This document shows, piece after piece, positions 26,810 to 35,455 of a DNA stretch of 64,000 nt. Source of the stretch: Burkholderia cepacia. GTDB lineage: Bacteria > Pseudomonadota > Gammaproteobacteria > Burkholderiales > Burkholderiaceae. The stretch spans positions 2,604,001 through 2,668,000 of the forward strand of contig NZ_CP073638.1 in the NCBI RefSeq assembly GCF_029962485.1, read 5' to 3'. Position 1 is the stretch's first letter, and each line of letters opens with the position of its first letter. The position numbers and the translations under genes are program-made. The notes under the pieces were generated by a model, which was not told the origin of the DNA, did no database searches, and saw only the letters and a list, made by a program, of their open reading frames with translations.

Positions 26810-27230
26810 AACGAGTACGATTTTTATTTTGGAGTCCAATGGAAGTTGATGATGTGAATCGATCATCGAGGCTACGGCGGAGGGGATCGAACAGAACGCG
26901 ACCGAAAGGGTACCCGCCCGTAAGTCATGCCGGCGACTGTTAACGTGTGTCACGGCGTCACCGAATGTAGCGGCGCCTGCGTGCGCTGAGTCAACGCGCA
27001 CCGGGCCGTCGGGTGACGTGTTCACGCACGGGCACCCCGGATCGAGGCGGAGCGCTCGACCTGGCGGCTTGCAGCGAAGTGGGAAGTGAGAAACGAGACT
27101 TGACCGAAATTCGCGCGCGAGATGGCGAATCGGCGGATACGGCGATCGAAATCGGCTACACAGAGCGGAACGCTCTCGTGCGTATCAAGATGACGCGGGC
27201 ACGACGGAGAGGGACGTCGGCCCGCGTCGG

Positions 27231-27285
27231 ACCGCCCGGTTCCGGCCGGGCGGTCAGGGCCTGTCGCCGAAGCGGCAGGCCCTGA
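27231..27285 (-). terminator. Double hairpin terminator of the gab operon
   Basis: Two adjacent hairpins follow the gabD stop codon. One is a stem of about 14 bp (27254-27267 with 27272-27285, one G-U pair, CGAA loop). The other is a perfect 9-bp stem (27231-27239 with 27246-27254). T-runs are short, but the tandem stems directly after the last gene make termination likely. Confidence 0.6.
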
Positions 27286-27289
27286 ACCG

Positions 27290-28759
27290 TCAGACGGCGA
27301 GGCAGAGGTACTTGATCACGACGTAGTCGTCGATGCCGTAGTGCGAGCCTTCGCGGCCGAGGCCCGATTGCTTCACGCCACCGAACGGCGCGACTTCGTT
27401 CGAGATCAGGCCCGTGTTCACGCCGACCATCCCGTACTCGAGCGCTTCGGCCACCTTCCACACGCGGCCGATGTCGCGGCTGTAGAAGTAGGCGGCGAGG
27501 CCGAATTCGGTGTCGTTCGCGAGTCGGATCACTTCGTCGTCGCTGCCGAACTTGAACAGCGGTGCGAGCGGCCCGAACGTCTCTTCCTTCGCGACCTTCA
27601 TCGCCGGCGTGACGCCCGTCAGCACGGTCGGCTCGAAGAAGCCATGGCCGAGCGCGTGGCGCTTGCCGCCCGTCACGACGGTCGCACCCTTCGCGAGCGC
27701 GTCCTCGATGTGCGCCTCGACCTTCAGCACGGCCGCTTCGTTGATCAGCGGGCCCTGCGTGACGCCCGGCTCGGTGCCGCGGCCGACCTTCAGCTGGCCG
27801 ACGGCTGCCGCGAGTTTCTGCGCGAACTGGTCATACACGGCTTCATGCACGTAGAAGCGGTTCGTGCACACGCACGTCTGGCCGCTGTTGCGGTACTTCG
27901 ACGCGATCGCGCCCTGCACGGCCGCGTCGAGATCGGCATCGTCGAACACGATGAACGGCGCGTTGCCGCCAAGCTCCAGCGATACCTTCTTGACCGTTGC
28001 CGCGCATTGCGACATCAGCAGGCGGCCGACCGGCGTCGAGCCGGTGAACGACAGCTTGCGCACGATCGGGTTCGACGTCATTTCGCCGCCGATCGCCTTC
28101 GGGTCGCCCGTGACGACGCTGAACACGCCGGCCGGCACGCCCGCGCGCTCGGCCAGCACGGCCATCGCGAGTGCGGAGAACGGCGTGGCCTCGGCCGGCT
28201 TCACGACGATCGGGCAACCTGCCGCGAGTGCCGGGCCGACCTTGCGCGTGATCATCGCCGCCGGGAAATTCCACGGCGTGATCGCCGCGCACACGCCGAT
28301 CGCTTCCTTCGTCACGACGATGCGCTTGTCGCTCGCCGGCGTCGGGATCGTGTCGCCGTACACACGCTTGCCTTCTTCCGCGAACCATTCGAGGAACGAT
28401 GCGGCATAGCCGATCTCGCCCTTCGCTTCGGCCAGCGACTTGCCTTGCTCGGTCGTCAGGATCAGCGCGAGGTCGTCGGCGTTTTCCATCATCAGGTCGT
28501 GCCACTTGCGCAGGACGACCGCGCGTTCCTTCGCGGTCTTCTTGCGCCACGCCGGCCATGCGGCGTTCGCGGCTTCGATCGCGTGACGCGTCTCGGCCGT
28601 GCCCATCGCCGGCACGGTGCCGAGCAGGCCGCCCGTCGCCGGGTTGCGGACTTCGAACGTCTCGCCGTTCGTCGCGCCTTGCCATTCGCCGTTGACGTAC
28701 GCCTGCTGGCGGAACAGCGACGGATCTTTCAGTGCCAGGGTTTCCTGAACAGTGCTCAT
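27290..28759 (-). CDS. gabD: Succinate-semialdehyde dehydrogenase (NADP+)
   Basis: A 489-residue aldehyde dehydrogenase that oxidises succinic semialdehyde to succinate, the second step of GABA breakdown. TPWNFPAAMITRKVGPALAAGC is the substrate and cofactor entrance, KLSFTGSTPVGR the NAD(P) turn, VSLELGGNAPFIVF carries the catalytic glutamate, and NSGQTCVCTNR the nucleophilic cysteine. EETFGPLAP and FGGVKQSGLGREG complete the family pattern, and the length equals GabD of enterobacteria. It begins with MSTVQETLALKDPSLF at 28757-28759. It lies 89 bp after gabT in the same direction, separated by a 12-bp-stem hairpin that could tune its expression relative to gabT. Confidence 0.92.
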   Translation of the reverse strand: MSTVQETLALKDPSLFRQQAYVNGEWQGATNGETFEVRNPATGGLLGTVPAMGTAETRHAIEAANAAWPAWRKKTAKERAVVLRKWHDLMMENADDLALILTTEQGKSLAEAKGEIGYAASFLEWFAEEGKRVYGDTIPTPASDKRIVVTKEAIGVCAAITPWNFPAAMITRKVGPALAAGCPIVVKPAEATPFSALAMAVLAERAGVPAGVFSVVTGDPKAIGGEMTSNPIVRKLSFTGSTPVGRLLMSQCAATVKKVSLELGGNAPFIVFDDADLDAAVQGAIASKYRNSGQTCVCTNRFYVHEAVYDQFAQKLAAAVGQLKVGRGTEPGVTQGPLINEAAVLKVEAHIEDALAKGATVVTGGKRHALGHGFFEPTVLTGVTPAMKVAKEETFGPLAPLFKFGSDDEVIRLANDTEFGLAAYFYSRDIGRVWKVAEALEYGMVGVNTGLISNEVAPFGGVKQSGLGREGSHYGIDDYVVIKYLCLAV

Positions 28760-28794
28760 ATGAATCGCCTGCTTTGAAAAGGACGGGTAAAACG

Positions 28795-28823
28795 GCCGCC
28801 GCCGTCGTAAAGACGGCGGCGGC
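28795..28823 (-). other. Hairpin between gabT and gabD
   Basis: A perfect 12-bp GC stem, 28795-28806 with 28812-28823, around the loop GTAAA. Read on the minus strand it is followed by a short TTTT run. It may be a partial terminator or an RNA-processing signal that sets the gabT to gabD ratio. Confidence 0.5.
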
Positions 28824-28848
28824 GCATTCAATTGGAGTCGACGGGAAC

Positions 28849-30138
28849 TCAGGCCGGCACGCCGACCGTTTCCTTCAGCACTTCCTCGAGGATCACGAGC
28901 GCTTCGTTGAACACGGCCTCGGGAATCGTCAGCGGGAACAGGAAGCGCACGACGTTCGAGTACACGCCGCACACGAGCAGCAGCAGGCCGCGCTCGAGTG
29001 CACGCGTCTGCACGCGCTTCGTGAACTCGGCATCCGGCTCGCCCGAACCCGGCTTCAGGAACTCGACCGCGATCATCGCGCCCGGGCCGCGCACGTCGGC
29101 GATCTGCGGCACGTCGGCCTGCAGCGAGTTCAGCTTCGCCTTCAGTACGTCGCCGAGTTGCGTTGCGCGGTCGCACAGCTTCTCTTCGTCGATGATCTCG
29201 AGCACGGCGTGGGCCGATGCGACGGCCAGCGGGTTGCCCGCGTACGTGCCGCCGAGGCCGCCCGGCGCTGCCGCGTCCATCACGTCCGCACGGCCGACGA
29301 CGCCCGACAGCGGCATGCCGCCCGCGAGGCTCTTCGCCATCGTGATCAGGTCGGCCAGCACGTCGTAGTGCTGCATCGCGAACAGCTTGCCGGTACGCGC
29401 GAAGCCCGTCTGGACTTCGTCGGCGATCAGCAGGATGCCGTGTTCGTTACAGATCTTGCGCAGTGCGCGCACGAATTCGGCCGGCGCCGCGTAGAAGCCG
29501 CCTTCGCCCTGGACCGGTTCGAAGATGATCGCGGCGACGCGCTTCGGATCGATGTCGGCCTTGAACAGCATCTCGATCGCCTTGATCGAGTCGGCCGTCG
29601 TCACGCCATGCAGCGCGTTCGGGTACGGAGCGTGGAACACGTCGCCCGGGAACGGGCCGAAGTTCAGCTTGTACGGGGCGACCTTGCCGGTCAGCGCCAT
29701 GCCCATCATCGTGCGGCCGTGGAAGCCGCCCGAGAACGCGATGACGCCCGGACGGCCGGTCGCTGCACGCGCGATCTTGATCGCGTTCTCGACGGCTTCG
29801 GCGCCGGTCGTGAAGAACGCGGTCTTTTTCGGGAAGTCGCCCGGCGCGCGGTCGTTGATCTTCTCGGCCAGCTCGACGTACGACGCGTACGGGACGATCT
29901 GGTAAGCGGTGTGCGTGAAGTTGTTCAGTTGGTCCGAGATCGCCTTGACGATCTTCGGGTGGCGGTGGCCTGTGTTCAGCACCGCGATGCCGGCGGCGAA
30001 ATCGATGAAGCGGCGGCCTTCGACATCCCACAGTTCCGCGTTCTCGGCGCGGGCTGCGTAGAAATCGCACATCACGCCGACGCCGCGCGGGGTGGCGGCG
30101 TTCTTGCGGGCCTGCAGGTCGGCATTCTTCACGGTCAT
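28849..30138 (-). CDS. gabT: 4-aminobutyrate aminotransferase
   Basis: A 429-residue PLP-dependent class III aminotransferase that moves the amino group of GABA to 2-oxoglutarate, giving succinic semialdehyde. Diagnostic segments are FFTTGAEAVENAIKIARAATGR (phosphate cup), AFSGGFHGRTMMGMALTGK, IIFEPVQGEGGF, LIADEVQTGFARTGKLFAM (aspartate to the pyridine nitrogen) and TMAKSLAGGMPLSG with the Schiff-base lysine. GLGGTYAGNPLA closes the active site. The ATG at 30136-30138 has AAGGAG upstream. It is the first gene of the gab operon and diverges from gabR. Confidence 0.93.
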   Translation of the reverse strand: MTVKNADLQARKNAATPRGVGVMCDFYAARAENAELWDVEGRRFIDFAAGIAVLNTGHRHPKIVKAISDQLNNFTHTAYQIVPYASYVELAEKINDRAPGDFPKKTAFFTTGAEAVENAIKIARAATGRPGVIAFSGGFHGRTMMGMALTGKVAPYKLNFGPFPGDVFHAPYPNALHGVTTADSIKAIEMLFKADIDPKRVAAIIFEPVQGEGGFYAAPAEFVRALRKICNEHGILLIADEVQTGFARTGKLFAMQHYDVLADLITMAKSLAGGMPLSGVVGRADVMDAAAPGGLGGTYAGNPLAVASAHAVLEIIDEEKLCDRATQLGDVLKAKLNSLQADVPQIADVRGPGAMIAVEFLKPGSGEPDAEFTKRVQTRALERGLLLLVCGVYSNVVRFLFPLTIPEAVFNEALVILEEVLKETVGVPA

Positions 30139-30199
30139 CTCCTTGATGTTCTTTCCGGTGAGTAGAAAATCGGGCGCTTCGACAGCCCATGGAGGCGAC

Positions 30200-30232
30200 T
30201 ATAATCACATTTGGCTCTGGCAATCAGAGCCA
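30200..30232. promoter_or_regulatory. gabR promoter -10 and probable GabR operator
   Basis: A perfect TATAAT lies at 30200-30205, with a modest -35 (TTCGAC, 30178-30183) 16 bp upstream. Directly after it, TGGCTCTG (30212-30219) and CAGAGCCA (30225-30232) form a perfect 8-5-8 inverted repeat. The site covers the predicted transcription start of gabR and lies in the divergent gabT/gabR spacer, where GabR should bind. Confidence 0.65.
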
Positions 30233-30258
30233 TTTCAATAAATATTCAGGAGCCAATC

Positions 30259-31767
30259 ATGCGCGCGAGCGTGTTGTCGGACTGGCTGGCGCAGCGCCTC
30301 GTGCGCGGCGGCGAACAGCCGATCTACCGGCAGCTTCACCGGCTGCTGCAACAGGCGATCCTGTCGCGCGAACTGCCGGCCGGCACACGTGTGCCGTCGT
30401 CGCGGCTGCTGGCTGCCGAGCTCGGGATCGCGCGCAACACGGTCACGCAGGTTTACGAACAGCTTGCGCTCGAAGGTTATGTGAACTCGGCGACCGGCCG
30501 CGGCACCTTCGTCGCCGACAGTGCGCCGGACGAGATCGTCGGCGCGACGCCCGACGCGGCCGCGGGCCCGGCCATCGTGACGACGTCCGCGCGGCGGCTG
30601 TCCGCGCGCGGCACGCGGCTCGTCGAAGGGGCCGGCGTGTCGAAGCGCCAGGGCGGCGCGTTCATGCCGGGCGTGCCCGATGTGTCGCGATTTCCGGCGC
30701 GCGTGTGGACCCGGCTGCACAACAAGTATTGGCGGCGACTGCGCCCCGACTTGCTGACCTATGCGCCGGGCGGCGGGCTCGCGCTGCTGCGCGAGGCGCT
30801 GGCCGACTACCTGCGCACGTCGCGCTCGGTGCGCTGCACGCCCGAGCAGATCGTGATCACGACCGGCATCCACCAGTCGATCGACCTCGCGGTGCGGCTG
30901 CTGACCGATCCGGGCGATGCGATCTGGACCGAGGACCCGTGCTACTGGGGCGTGCGCAGCGTGCTGAACGTGTCGGGGCTGACGACGCGGCCGATTCCGG
31001 TCGACGAAGAAGGCATCGCGCCGTCGGCCGCCGATCTCGCCGAACCGCCGAAGCTGATGCTCGTCACGCCGTCGCACCAGTATCCGCTCGGGATGGTGAT
31101 GAGCCTCGCACGGCGGCGGATGCTGCTCGAATACGCGCGCCAGCACGGCTGCTGGATCATCGAGGACGACTACGACAGCGAATTCCGCTACGGCAGCCGG
31201 CCGCTCGCGTCGCTGCAAGGTCTCGATACGGCCGGGCAGGTGATCTACGTCGGCAGTTTCGGCAAGACGCTGTTCCCCGGGCTGCGGGTCGGCTATCTCG
31301 TCGCGCCCGAGCCGCTCGCGGAAAGCTTCGCGACCGCGAGCGCCGAGCTGTATCGCGAAGGGCAGTTGCTGCAGCAGGCCGTGCTCGCGGAATTCATCGC
31401 GGAAGGGCACTTCGTGTCGCACATCCGCAAGATGCGCACGCTGTACGGGCAGCGCCGCGAGGTGCTGCTCGACGCGGTCGCTCGACGTTACGGCGACACG
31501 CTGCAGGCGCTCGGCAGCGACGCGGGGCTGCATCTGGTCACGCAACTGCCGGAAGGTGCCGACGATCGCGCGGTCGCGCAGGCCGCGCTCGAACGCAATA
31601 TCGTCGTGCGGCCGCTGTCCGGTTACTACGCGGATCGCGAGCGCGCGGCGTCGGGGCTGCTGCTCGGTTATGCGTGCGTGCCGGAGGACGAGATCGCGAC
31701 GGCGTTCGCGACGCTCGCCGAGGCGATCGACGAGCGGGCATTCGGCGGGGCGGTGGCGGTGGCTTGA
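30259..31767 (+). CDS. gabR: MocR/GabR-type regulator with aminotransferase-like domain
   Basis: A 502-residue chimera of a GntR winged helix and a fold-type I PLP domain. The HTH covers QPIYRQLHRLLQQAILSRELPAGTRVPSSRLLAAELGIARNTVTQVYEQLALEGYV. From about residue 130 the aminotransferase-like part contains LLTYAPGGGLALLREALADYL, ITTGIHQSIDLAVRLL and EDDYDSEFRYGSRPL, and the PLP lysine sits in YVGSFGKTLFPGLRVGYLV. In characterised GabR the PLP-GABA adduct switches on gabT. CAGGAG is 6 bases before the ATG at 30259. Its place opposite gabTD and the palindrome between them support GabR over other MocR proteins. Confidence 0.88.
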   Translation: MRASVLSDWLAQRLVRGGEQPIYRQLHRLLQQAILSRELPAGTRVPSSRLLAAELGIARNTVTQVYEQLALEGYVNSATGRGTFVADSAPDEIVGATPDAAAGPAIVTTSARRLSARGTRLVEGAGVSKRQGGAFMPGVPDVSRFPARVWTRLHNKYWRRLRPDLLTYAPGGGLALLREALADYLRTSRSVRCTPEQIVITTGIHQSIDLAVRLLTDPGDAIWTEDPCYWGVRSVLNVSGLTTRPIPVDEEGIAPSAADLAEPPKLMLVTPSHQYPLGMVMSLARRRMLLEYARQHGCWIIEDDYDSEFRYGSRPLASLQGLDTAGQVIYVGSFGKTLFPGLRVGYLVAPEPLAESFATASAELYREGQLLQQAVLAEFIAEGHFVSHIRKMRTLYGQRREVLLDAVARRYGDTLQALGSDAGLHLVTQLPEGADDRAVAQAALERNIVVRPLSGYYADRERAASGLLLGYACVPEDEIATAFATLAEAIDERAFGGAVAVA

Positions 31768-31885
31768 ACGGTGCTTCCGGTTGCGGCATTGCGTTGCGAT
31801 GCCCGTCGCCACAGTCGGGCCTGGCAGGCTTCACGCGCTGCGCGCCGACGAGCGCACGCACGTTCTGCCTTGCCGGTCGCAAACC

Positions 31886-33406
31886 TCAATACCCGATCCA
31901 CACCGCGAACGTCAGCACGACGCACGACAACGCGAGCAGCGTCAGGAACAGCGGCAGCACGAAGCGGATCCACGCGCCGAAGTCGACGCGAGCCGTTGCG
32001 AGATACGCGAGCAGCATGCCGGACGTCGGCGTGACGAGATTCGTCAGCCCGCCGCCGAGCACGAAAGCGAGCACCGACGTCTGGCCGCTCACGCCGGACA
32101 GCTGCGCGATCGGCCCGATGATCGGCATGCTCACCGCGGCCTTGCCCGACACCGACGGAATGAACACGTCGAGCACCATCTGCACGCCCATCAGCCCGTT
32201 CGCGACCCACACCGGCGACTGCCCGTCGGCGAGCCGCGTGAAGAAGTTGATCAGCGTGTCGAGCACGAGGCTGTTCTGCAGCAGCAGCTCGACGGAAGCG
32301 GCGAGCCCCATCAGCAGCGCGGCGAGCATCATGTTCTTCATCCCGTCGACGAACGCGTCGGCCGCGCTGCGCGAATCGAGCCCGCCGATGATGGCCGTCG
32401 CGATGCTCACGGCCGTGTAGAACGCCGCGAGTTCGATGTTGCCCCACTTGAGTTCGCGCGTGCCGTAGATCAGCATCGCGACGGCCGCGGCGAACACGAG
32501 CAGCGTCGCCTTGTGACGCAGCGACAGCTTCGCGGCCGTGTGCGCGGCCTGGCCCGCGGCGGTCTGCCCGGCCCGGTAGCCGGTGTTGCGCACGTAGCGC
32601 AGCAGGTACAGGATCCCGATCGTCAGGAATACGACGAATACGGCCGCGCGCAGCGCGACGCCGCTGAACAGCGGCACGCCGACGAGCGGCTGGGCGACGG
32701 CCAGCGCAAGCGGGTTCGTGACCGACGCGATGTAGCCGATTTTCGCGGCGAGCGCGACGAGTGCGACCGCGAACAGGTCGGACAGGCCGAGGCGCCGGGC
32801 GATCACGACCACCATCGGAATGATCACGAGATACTCGGAGATGAAGCCGAGCAGCGTGCTGCCGAGCCCGATCAGGATCATCAGCATCGGCGTCAGCAGG
32901 TACGCGTTGTTGCCGGTGAGCTGAAGCAGCCGGTCGATGCCCGCATCGACGACACCCGTGCGGCGCATCACGCCGAACATCCCGCCGACGAACATCACCA
33001 TCACGATCAGCGGCGCGTTTTTCAGCAACCCTTGCGGTACCGCGACGAACGCGGAGACGAGGCTTGCCGGCAGCGCCTGCGCGGACGTGCTGTGGCTGAC
33101 GGCCGGCGCGACGAGCGTCGTGAGTGCGGTCGCCTTCGGCACCACGTGATAGGTGCCGGGCACGACGAGCCTGCCGTTGCGTGCGAACTGGCCCGAGTCG
33201 ACGAGCCACGTGAGCGCGATCGCGGCGGCGAGCACCCACAGCATCATCACGACGGGGTGCAGCATCTTGCCGTGCGGATGCGGTGCTTGAGCGGCGGGCG
33301 CCGCCGGGGCGTCGGCCGCCGGGGCGTCGGCCGCCGGAGCGTCGGCCGCGCGTGCGGCGGTATCGGCGCCGGGTGCGCCGGCCGGGTTCGGGGAAGAGGC
33401 GGACAT
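31886..33406 (-). CDS. YfcC-family (DcuC-like) membrane carrier
   Basis: A 506-residue inner-membrane carrier with about twelve to thirteen spans. After a low-complexity alanine-proline N-terminus (repeats of APAAD, encoded by 15-bp DNA repeats at about 33295-33345) it starts HPVVMMLWVLAAAIALTWLV. Later VMFVGGMFGVMRRTGVVDAG, GSTLLGFISEYLVIIPMVVV, DVFIPSVSGKAAVSMPIIGPIAQLSGVSGQ and LTNLVTPTSGMLLAYLATARV are typical of YfcC proteins, annotated as C4-dicarboxylate or basic amino acid carriers. The substrate is not known. It is the last gene after the N-formylglutamate amidohydrolase and IclR genes and may import an N-acylated amino acid (inference). Confidence 0.82.
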   Translation of the reverse strand: MSASSPNPAGAPGADTAARAADAPAADAPAADAPAAPAAQAPHPHGKMLHPVVMMLWVLAAAIALTWLVDSGQFARNGRLVVPGTYHVVPKATALTTLVAPAVSHSTSAQALPASLVSAFVAVPQGLLKNAPLIVMVMFVGGMFGVMRRTGVVDAGIDRLLQLTGNNAYLLTPMLMILIGLGSTLLGFISEYLVIIPMVVVIARRLGLSDLFAVALVALAAKIGYIASVTNPLALAVAQPLVGVPLFSGVALRAAVFVVFLTIGILYLLRYVRNTGYRAGQTAAGQAAHTAAKLSLRHKATLLVFAAAVAMLIYGTRELKWGNIELAAFYTAVSIATAIIGGLDSRSAADAFVDGMKNMMLAALLMGLAASVELLLQNSLVLDTLINFFTRLADGQSPVWVANGLMGVQMVLDVFIPSVSGKAAVSMPIIGPIAQLSGVSGQTSVLAFVLGGGLTNLVTPTSGMLLAYLATARVDFGAWIRFVLPLFLTLLALSCVVLTFAVWIGY

Positions 33407-33435
33407 CGGATCCTCGTCGAAGAAGGAGCGGGCCG

Positions 33436-34209
33436 TCAGGCCGGTTGCAGCGCGGCGCGCGCCGGGACGTAGCCGAGTTCGGCGGAAATCGCGTGGCTGC
33501 ACGCCTGCAGGCGTTCGAGATAGTCGGGGATGTCGGCGTGGCTCACGCGCACCTCGGGGCCTGTCACGCTGACCGACGCAACCGTCGCGCCCGTCAGGTC
33601 GCGCACCGGCACCGCGATGCCGACCGCGCCGGGCGTCACCTCGCCGCTGCTGACCGCGTAGCCCTTGCGCGCGACCGCGTCGAGTTCGCCGGCGAGTTTC
33701 GCCGGATCGTCGGCCAGCCCGTTGCGGCGCAGTTGCGCGAGATATTCGTCGCGCACGGCATCCGGCGCGAACGCGAGCAGCACCTTGCCCGATGCGCCGA
33801 AATTGATCGGCCGGCGGTTGCCGACCGAGCCGACGGTGCGCACCGCGTGCGTGGTTTCGCAACGCGCGACGCACACCGATTCGAGCCCTTCGCGCACGCG
33901 CAGCACGATCGTTTCGTTGATCGCCTGGTTGAGCGCGAGCATGTGCCGGTGCGCGGCGCGCACGAGCGCGTTCTGCTGCGACGCGGCCACGCCGATCACG
34001 AATGCCTGCGGGCCGAGCGCATAGGTGGACGTGCGTGCGTCCTGCACGACGAAGCGGTGCAGTTCGAGCGTGCACAGCATCCGGTACGTGCGCGACTTGT
34101 TGATGCCGAGTTGCGACGCCAGCTCGGTCACGCCGAGGTTCGGGTGCTCGGCCACGTAGGTCAGCAGCTTCAGCGCGCTGTCGACGGCGTCGACGATGTA
34201 GGTCGTCAT
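33436..34209 (-). CDS. IclR family transcriptional regulator
   Basis: A 257-residue IclR-type regulator. The HTH is VDAVDSALKLLTYVAEHPNLGVTELASQLGINKSRTYRMLCTLELHRF, and the effector domain contains VCVARCETTHAVRTVGSVGNRRPINFGASGKVLLAF and GEVTPGAVGIAVPVRDLTG. The ATG at 34207-34209 overlaps the stop of the upstream amidohydrolase gene by 4 bp, so it is translationally coupled to the pathway it probably controls. Two near-identical 19-bp palindromes (35151-35169 and 35382-35400) in front of the operon and of the divergent porin are its likely binding sites. Confidence 0.87.
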   Translation of the reverse strand: MTTYIVDAVDSALKLLTYVAEHPNLGVTELASQLGINKSRTYRMLCTLELHRFVVQDARTSTYALGPQAFVIGVAASQQNALVRAAHRHMLALNQAINETIVLRVREGLESVCVARCETTHAVRTVGSVGNRRPINFGASGKVLLAFAPDAVRDEYLAQLRRNGLADDPAKLAGELDAVARKGYAVSSGEVTPGAVGIAVPVRDLTGATVASVSVTGPEVRVSHADIPDYLERLQACSHAISAELGYVPARAALQPA

Positions 34210-35105
34210 GTGGGTTCTCCCTGCGCTGCGATGCGCGCGCGGACGTAATCGGCGAGCGCGTCGAGATACGCGTCTACCGAGCGCTTCAGCGTCGCGAAGC
34301 CCGCGTGTTTCGCGAATACGGCCTCGTCCATGTACAGCGCACGGTTGAATTCGATCTGGATGCTGTGGCGCTGCCGCGCCGGATCGGCGAGCGCGGTCAG
34401 CAGGTCGCCGCCCTGGTACGGGTCGTTGACCTGCACGCGATAGCCGGCGTCGGCGAACCATTGCGCGGTCCATGCGGTGAAGGCCGGGTCGGCGGTCGTG
34501 CCGCGTCGGTCGCTGACGACGACGTCCGGCCGCAGCGCACCCGCATCGACGTTCATCGCGTTGCCGCGCGACTTCATCGAATGGCAGTCGATGTGCCACA
34601 GCGCACGATGCGCGGCATGCAGCGGCTCGGCGATGCCGGCCAGCGCGCGGCGGTACGGCAGGTAGTACGCGTCGATCCGGTGGCGTACTTCCGCGAGCGA
34701 CAGCTTGCGGTCGTACAGCGGCACGCCGGGCAACGCGTCGCGCCGGATCAGCCCCATGCCGCGCTGCGTGTACGGCTGCGGCGCAAGCGGCGCGGGCCAC
34801 GGCTCGGCGAGCAGTGTTTCGTCGATGTCGGTTTCCGCGCGGTTCGGATCGATGTAGGCGCGCGGGAACGTCGCGGCGAGCAGCGTGCCGCCGCGCGCGG
34901 GGGCGCCGGCCCACAGTTCATCGATGTAGGCGTCCCACGTCGTGCGGATCGCGTCGTCCGGCGCGACGGTCGCGAAGTCCGGCGGATACGTGATGCCGCT
35001 GTGCGGCGAATCGACGACGATCGGCAGCGCGGGTGCCGTCGGCTGCGCGATGAAATACGCGGGCGATGCGCCGGCGGTCGCGTTGTTGCAATTAAACGTC
35101 ACCAT
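34206..35105 (-). CDS. N-formylglutamate amidohydrolase family protein
   Basis: A 299-residue zinc amidohydrolase of the FGase (HutG) family, which hydrolyses N-formyl-L-glutamate to formate and glutamate. LPIVVDSPHSGITYPPDF carries the first ligand, AYIDPNRAETDID is the family signature, LWHIDCHSMKS contributes further ligands, and HSIQIEFNRALYMDE is the C-terminal motif with the catalytic glutamate. The histidine-utilisation genes are not nearby, so the enzyme may act on another N-formyl or N-acyl amino acid. It is the first gene of a three-gene operon with the IclR regulator and YfcC carrier, and diverges from a porin. Confidence 0.85.
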   Translation of the reverse strand: MVTFNCNNATAGASPAYFIAQPTAPALPIVVDSPHSGITYPPDFATVAPDDAIRTTWDAYIDELWAGAPARGGTLLAATFPRAYIDPNRAETDIDETLLAEPWPAPLAPQPYTQRGMGLIRRDALPGVPLYDRKLSLAEVRHRIDAYYLPYRRALAGIAEPLHAAHRALWHIDCHSMKSRGNAMNVDAGALRPDVVVSDRRGTTADPAFTAWTAQWFADAGYRVQVNDPYQGGDLLTALADPARQRHSIQIEFNRALYMDEAVFAKHAGFATLKRSVDAYLDALADYVRARIAAQGEPT

Positions 35106-35150
35106 GGGGATCAGGTTCTTTACCTAGTTTCTCGAAGCGTCTCGTTCGTT

Positions 35151-35169
35151 TGTTTTAATCATTAAAACA
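35151..35169. promoter_or_regulatory. 19-bp palindromic operator in front of the amidohydrolase operon
   Basis: TGTTTTAATCATTAAAACA is a perfect 9-1-9 palindrome, 45 bp upstream of the amidohydrolase ATG. It differs from the site at 35382-35400 only at two symmetric positions. Size and shape fit IclR-family operators. Confidence 0.7.
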
Positions 35170-35381
35170 GCGTATCAATATTTCACAACGGCAGAAAATT
35201 GCGGTCAAGGGCTTTTTTCAATGCCGGCATTACGTGTTGAGATGAGCCTGTAAAGCCCGTGGATATTGGTCTTGTTTCATTCTTCGAAACACCTGTCGAT
35301 CGAAGGCGTTTAAGCTCATCCGGGTGATTTTTGTCATCGCTTGACGCTTCAAATCGCCGAATTCAACAATTAATAAGACGA

Positions 35382-35400
35382 TGTTTTATTCAATAAAACA
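35382..35400. promoter_or_regulatory. 19-bp palindromic operator in front of the porin gene
   Basis: TGTTTTATTCAATAAAACA is a perfect 9-1-9 palindrome, 55 bp upstream of the porin ATG. It mirrors the site at 35151-35169 in sequence and in distance to the start codon, so one regulator probably controls both transcription units. Confidence 0.7.
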
Positions 35401-35455
35401 CGTCATGGGCGAAATAAATCGCTCCCCATATTCAATCGACAAAAAGGGGTCGGAG

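Larger units (their letters stand above)
26560..27289. other. 730-bp gap upstream of the PAAR operon
   Basis: No convincing gene. A 47-codon minus-strand reading frame (26600-26743, starting MEGEHAACPYFL and ending YAIHGPK) overlaps the PAAR leader but has only a weak ribosome-binding site. A 9-bp inverted repeat (26772-26780 and 26801-26809) lies upstream of it. From about 26810 to 27230 I see nothing recognisable; the part after 26900 returns to high GC. The gab terminator hairpins close the gap. Confidence 0.4.
35106..35455. other. 350-bp AT-rich divergent regulatory region
   Basis: No gene. It contains the two 19-bp palindromes listed separately, one near each end, and is markedly AT-rich, as expected for a region with two divergent promoters. 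Confidence 0.6.

Noticed and set aside
33295..33345. Short 15-bp tandem repeats, considered as a repeat array or CRISPR
   Set aside because: They encode the APAAD repeats of the YfcC-type carrier N-terminus and are direct and adjacent without spacers.
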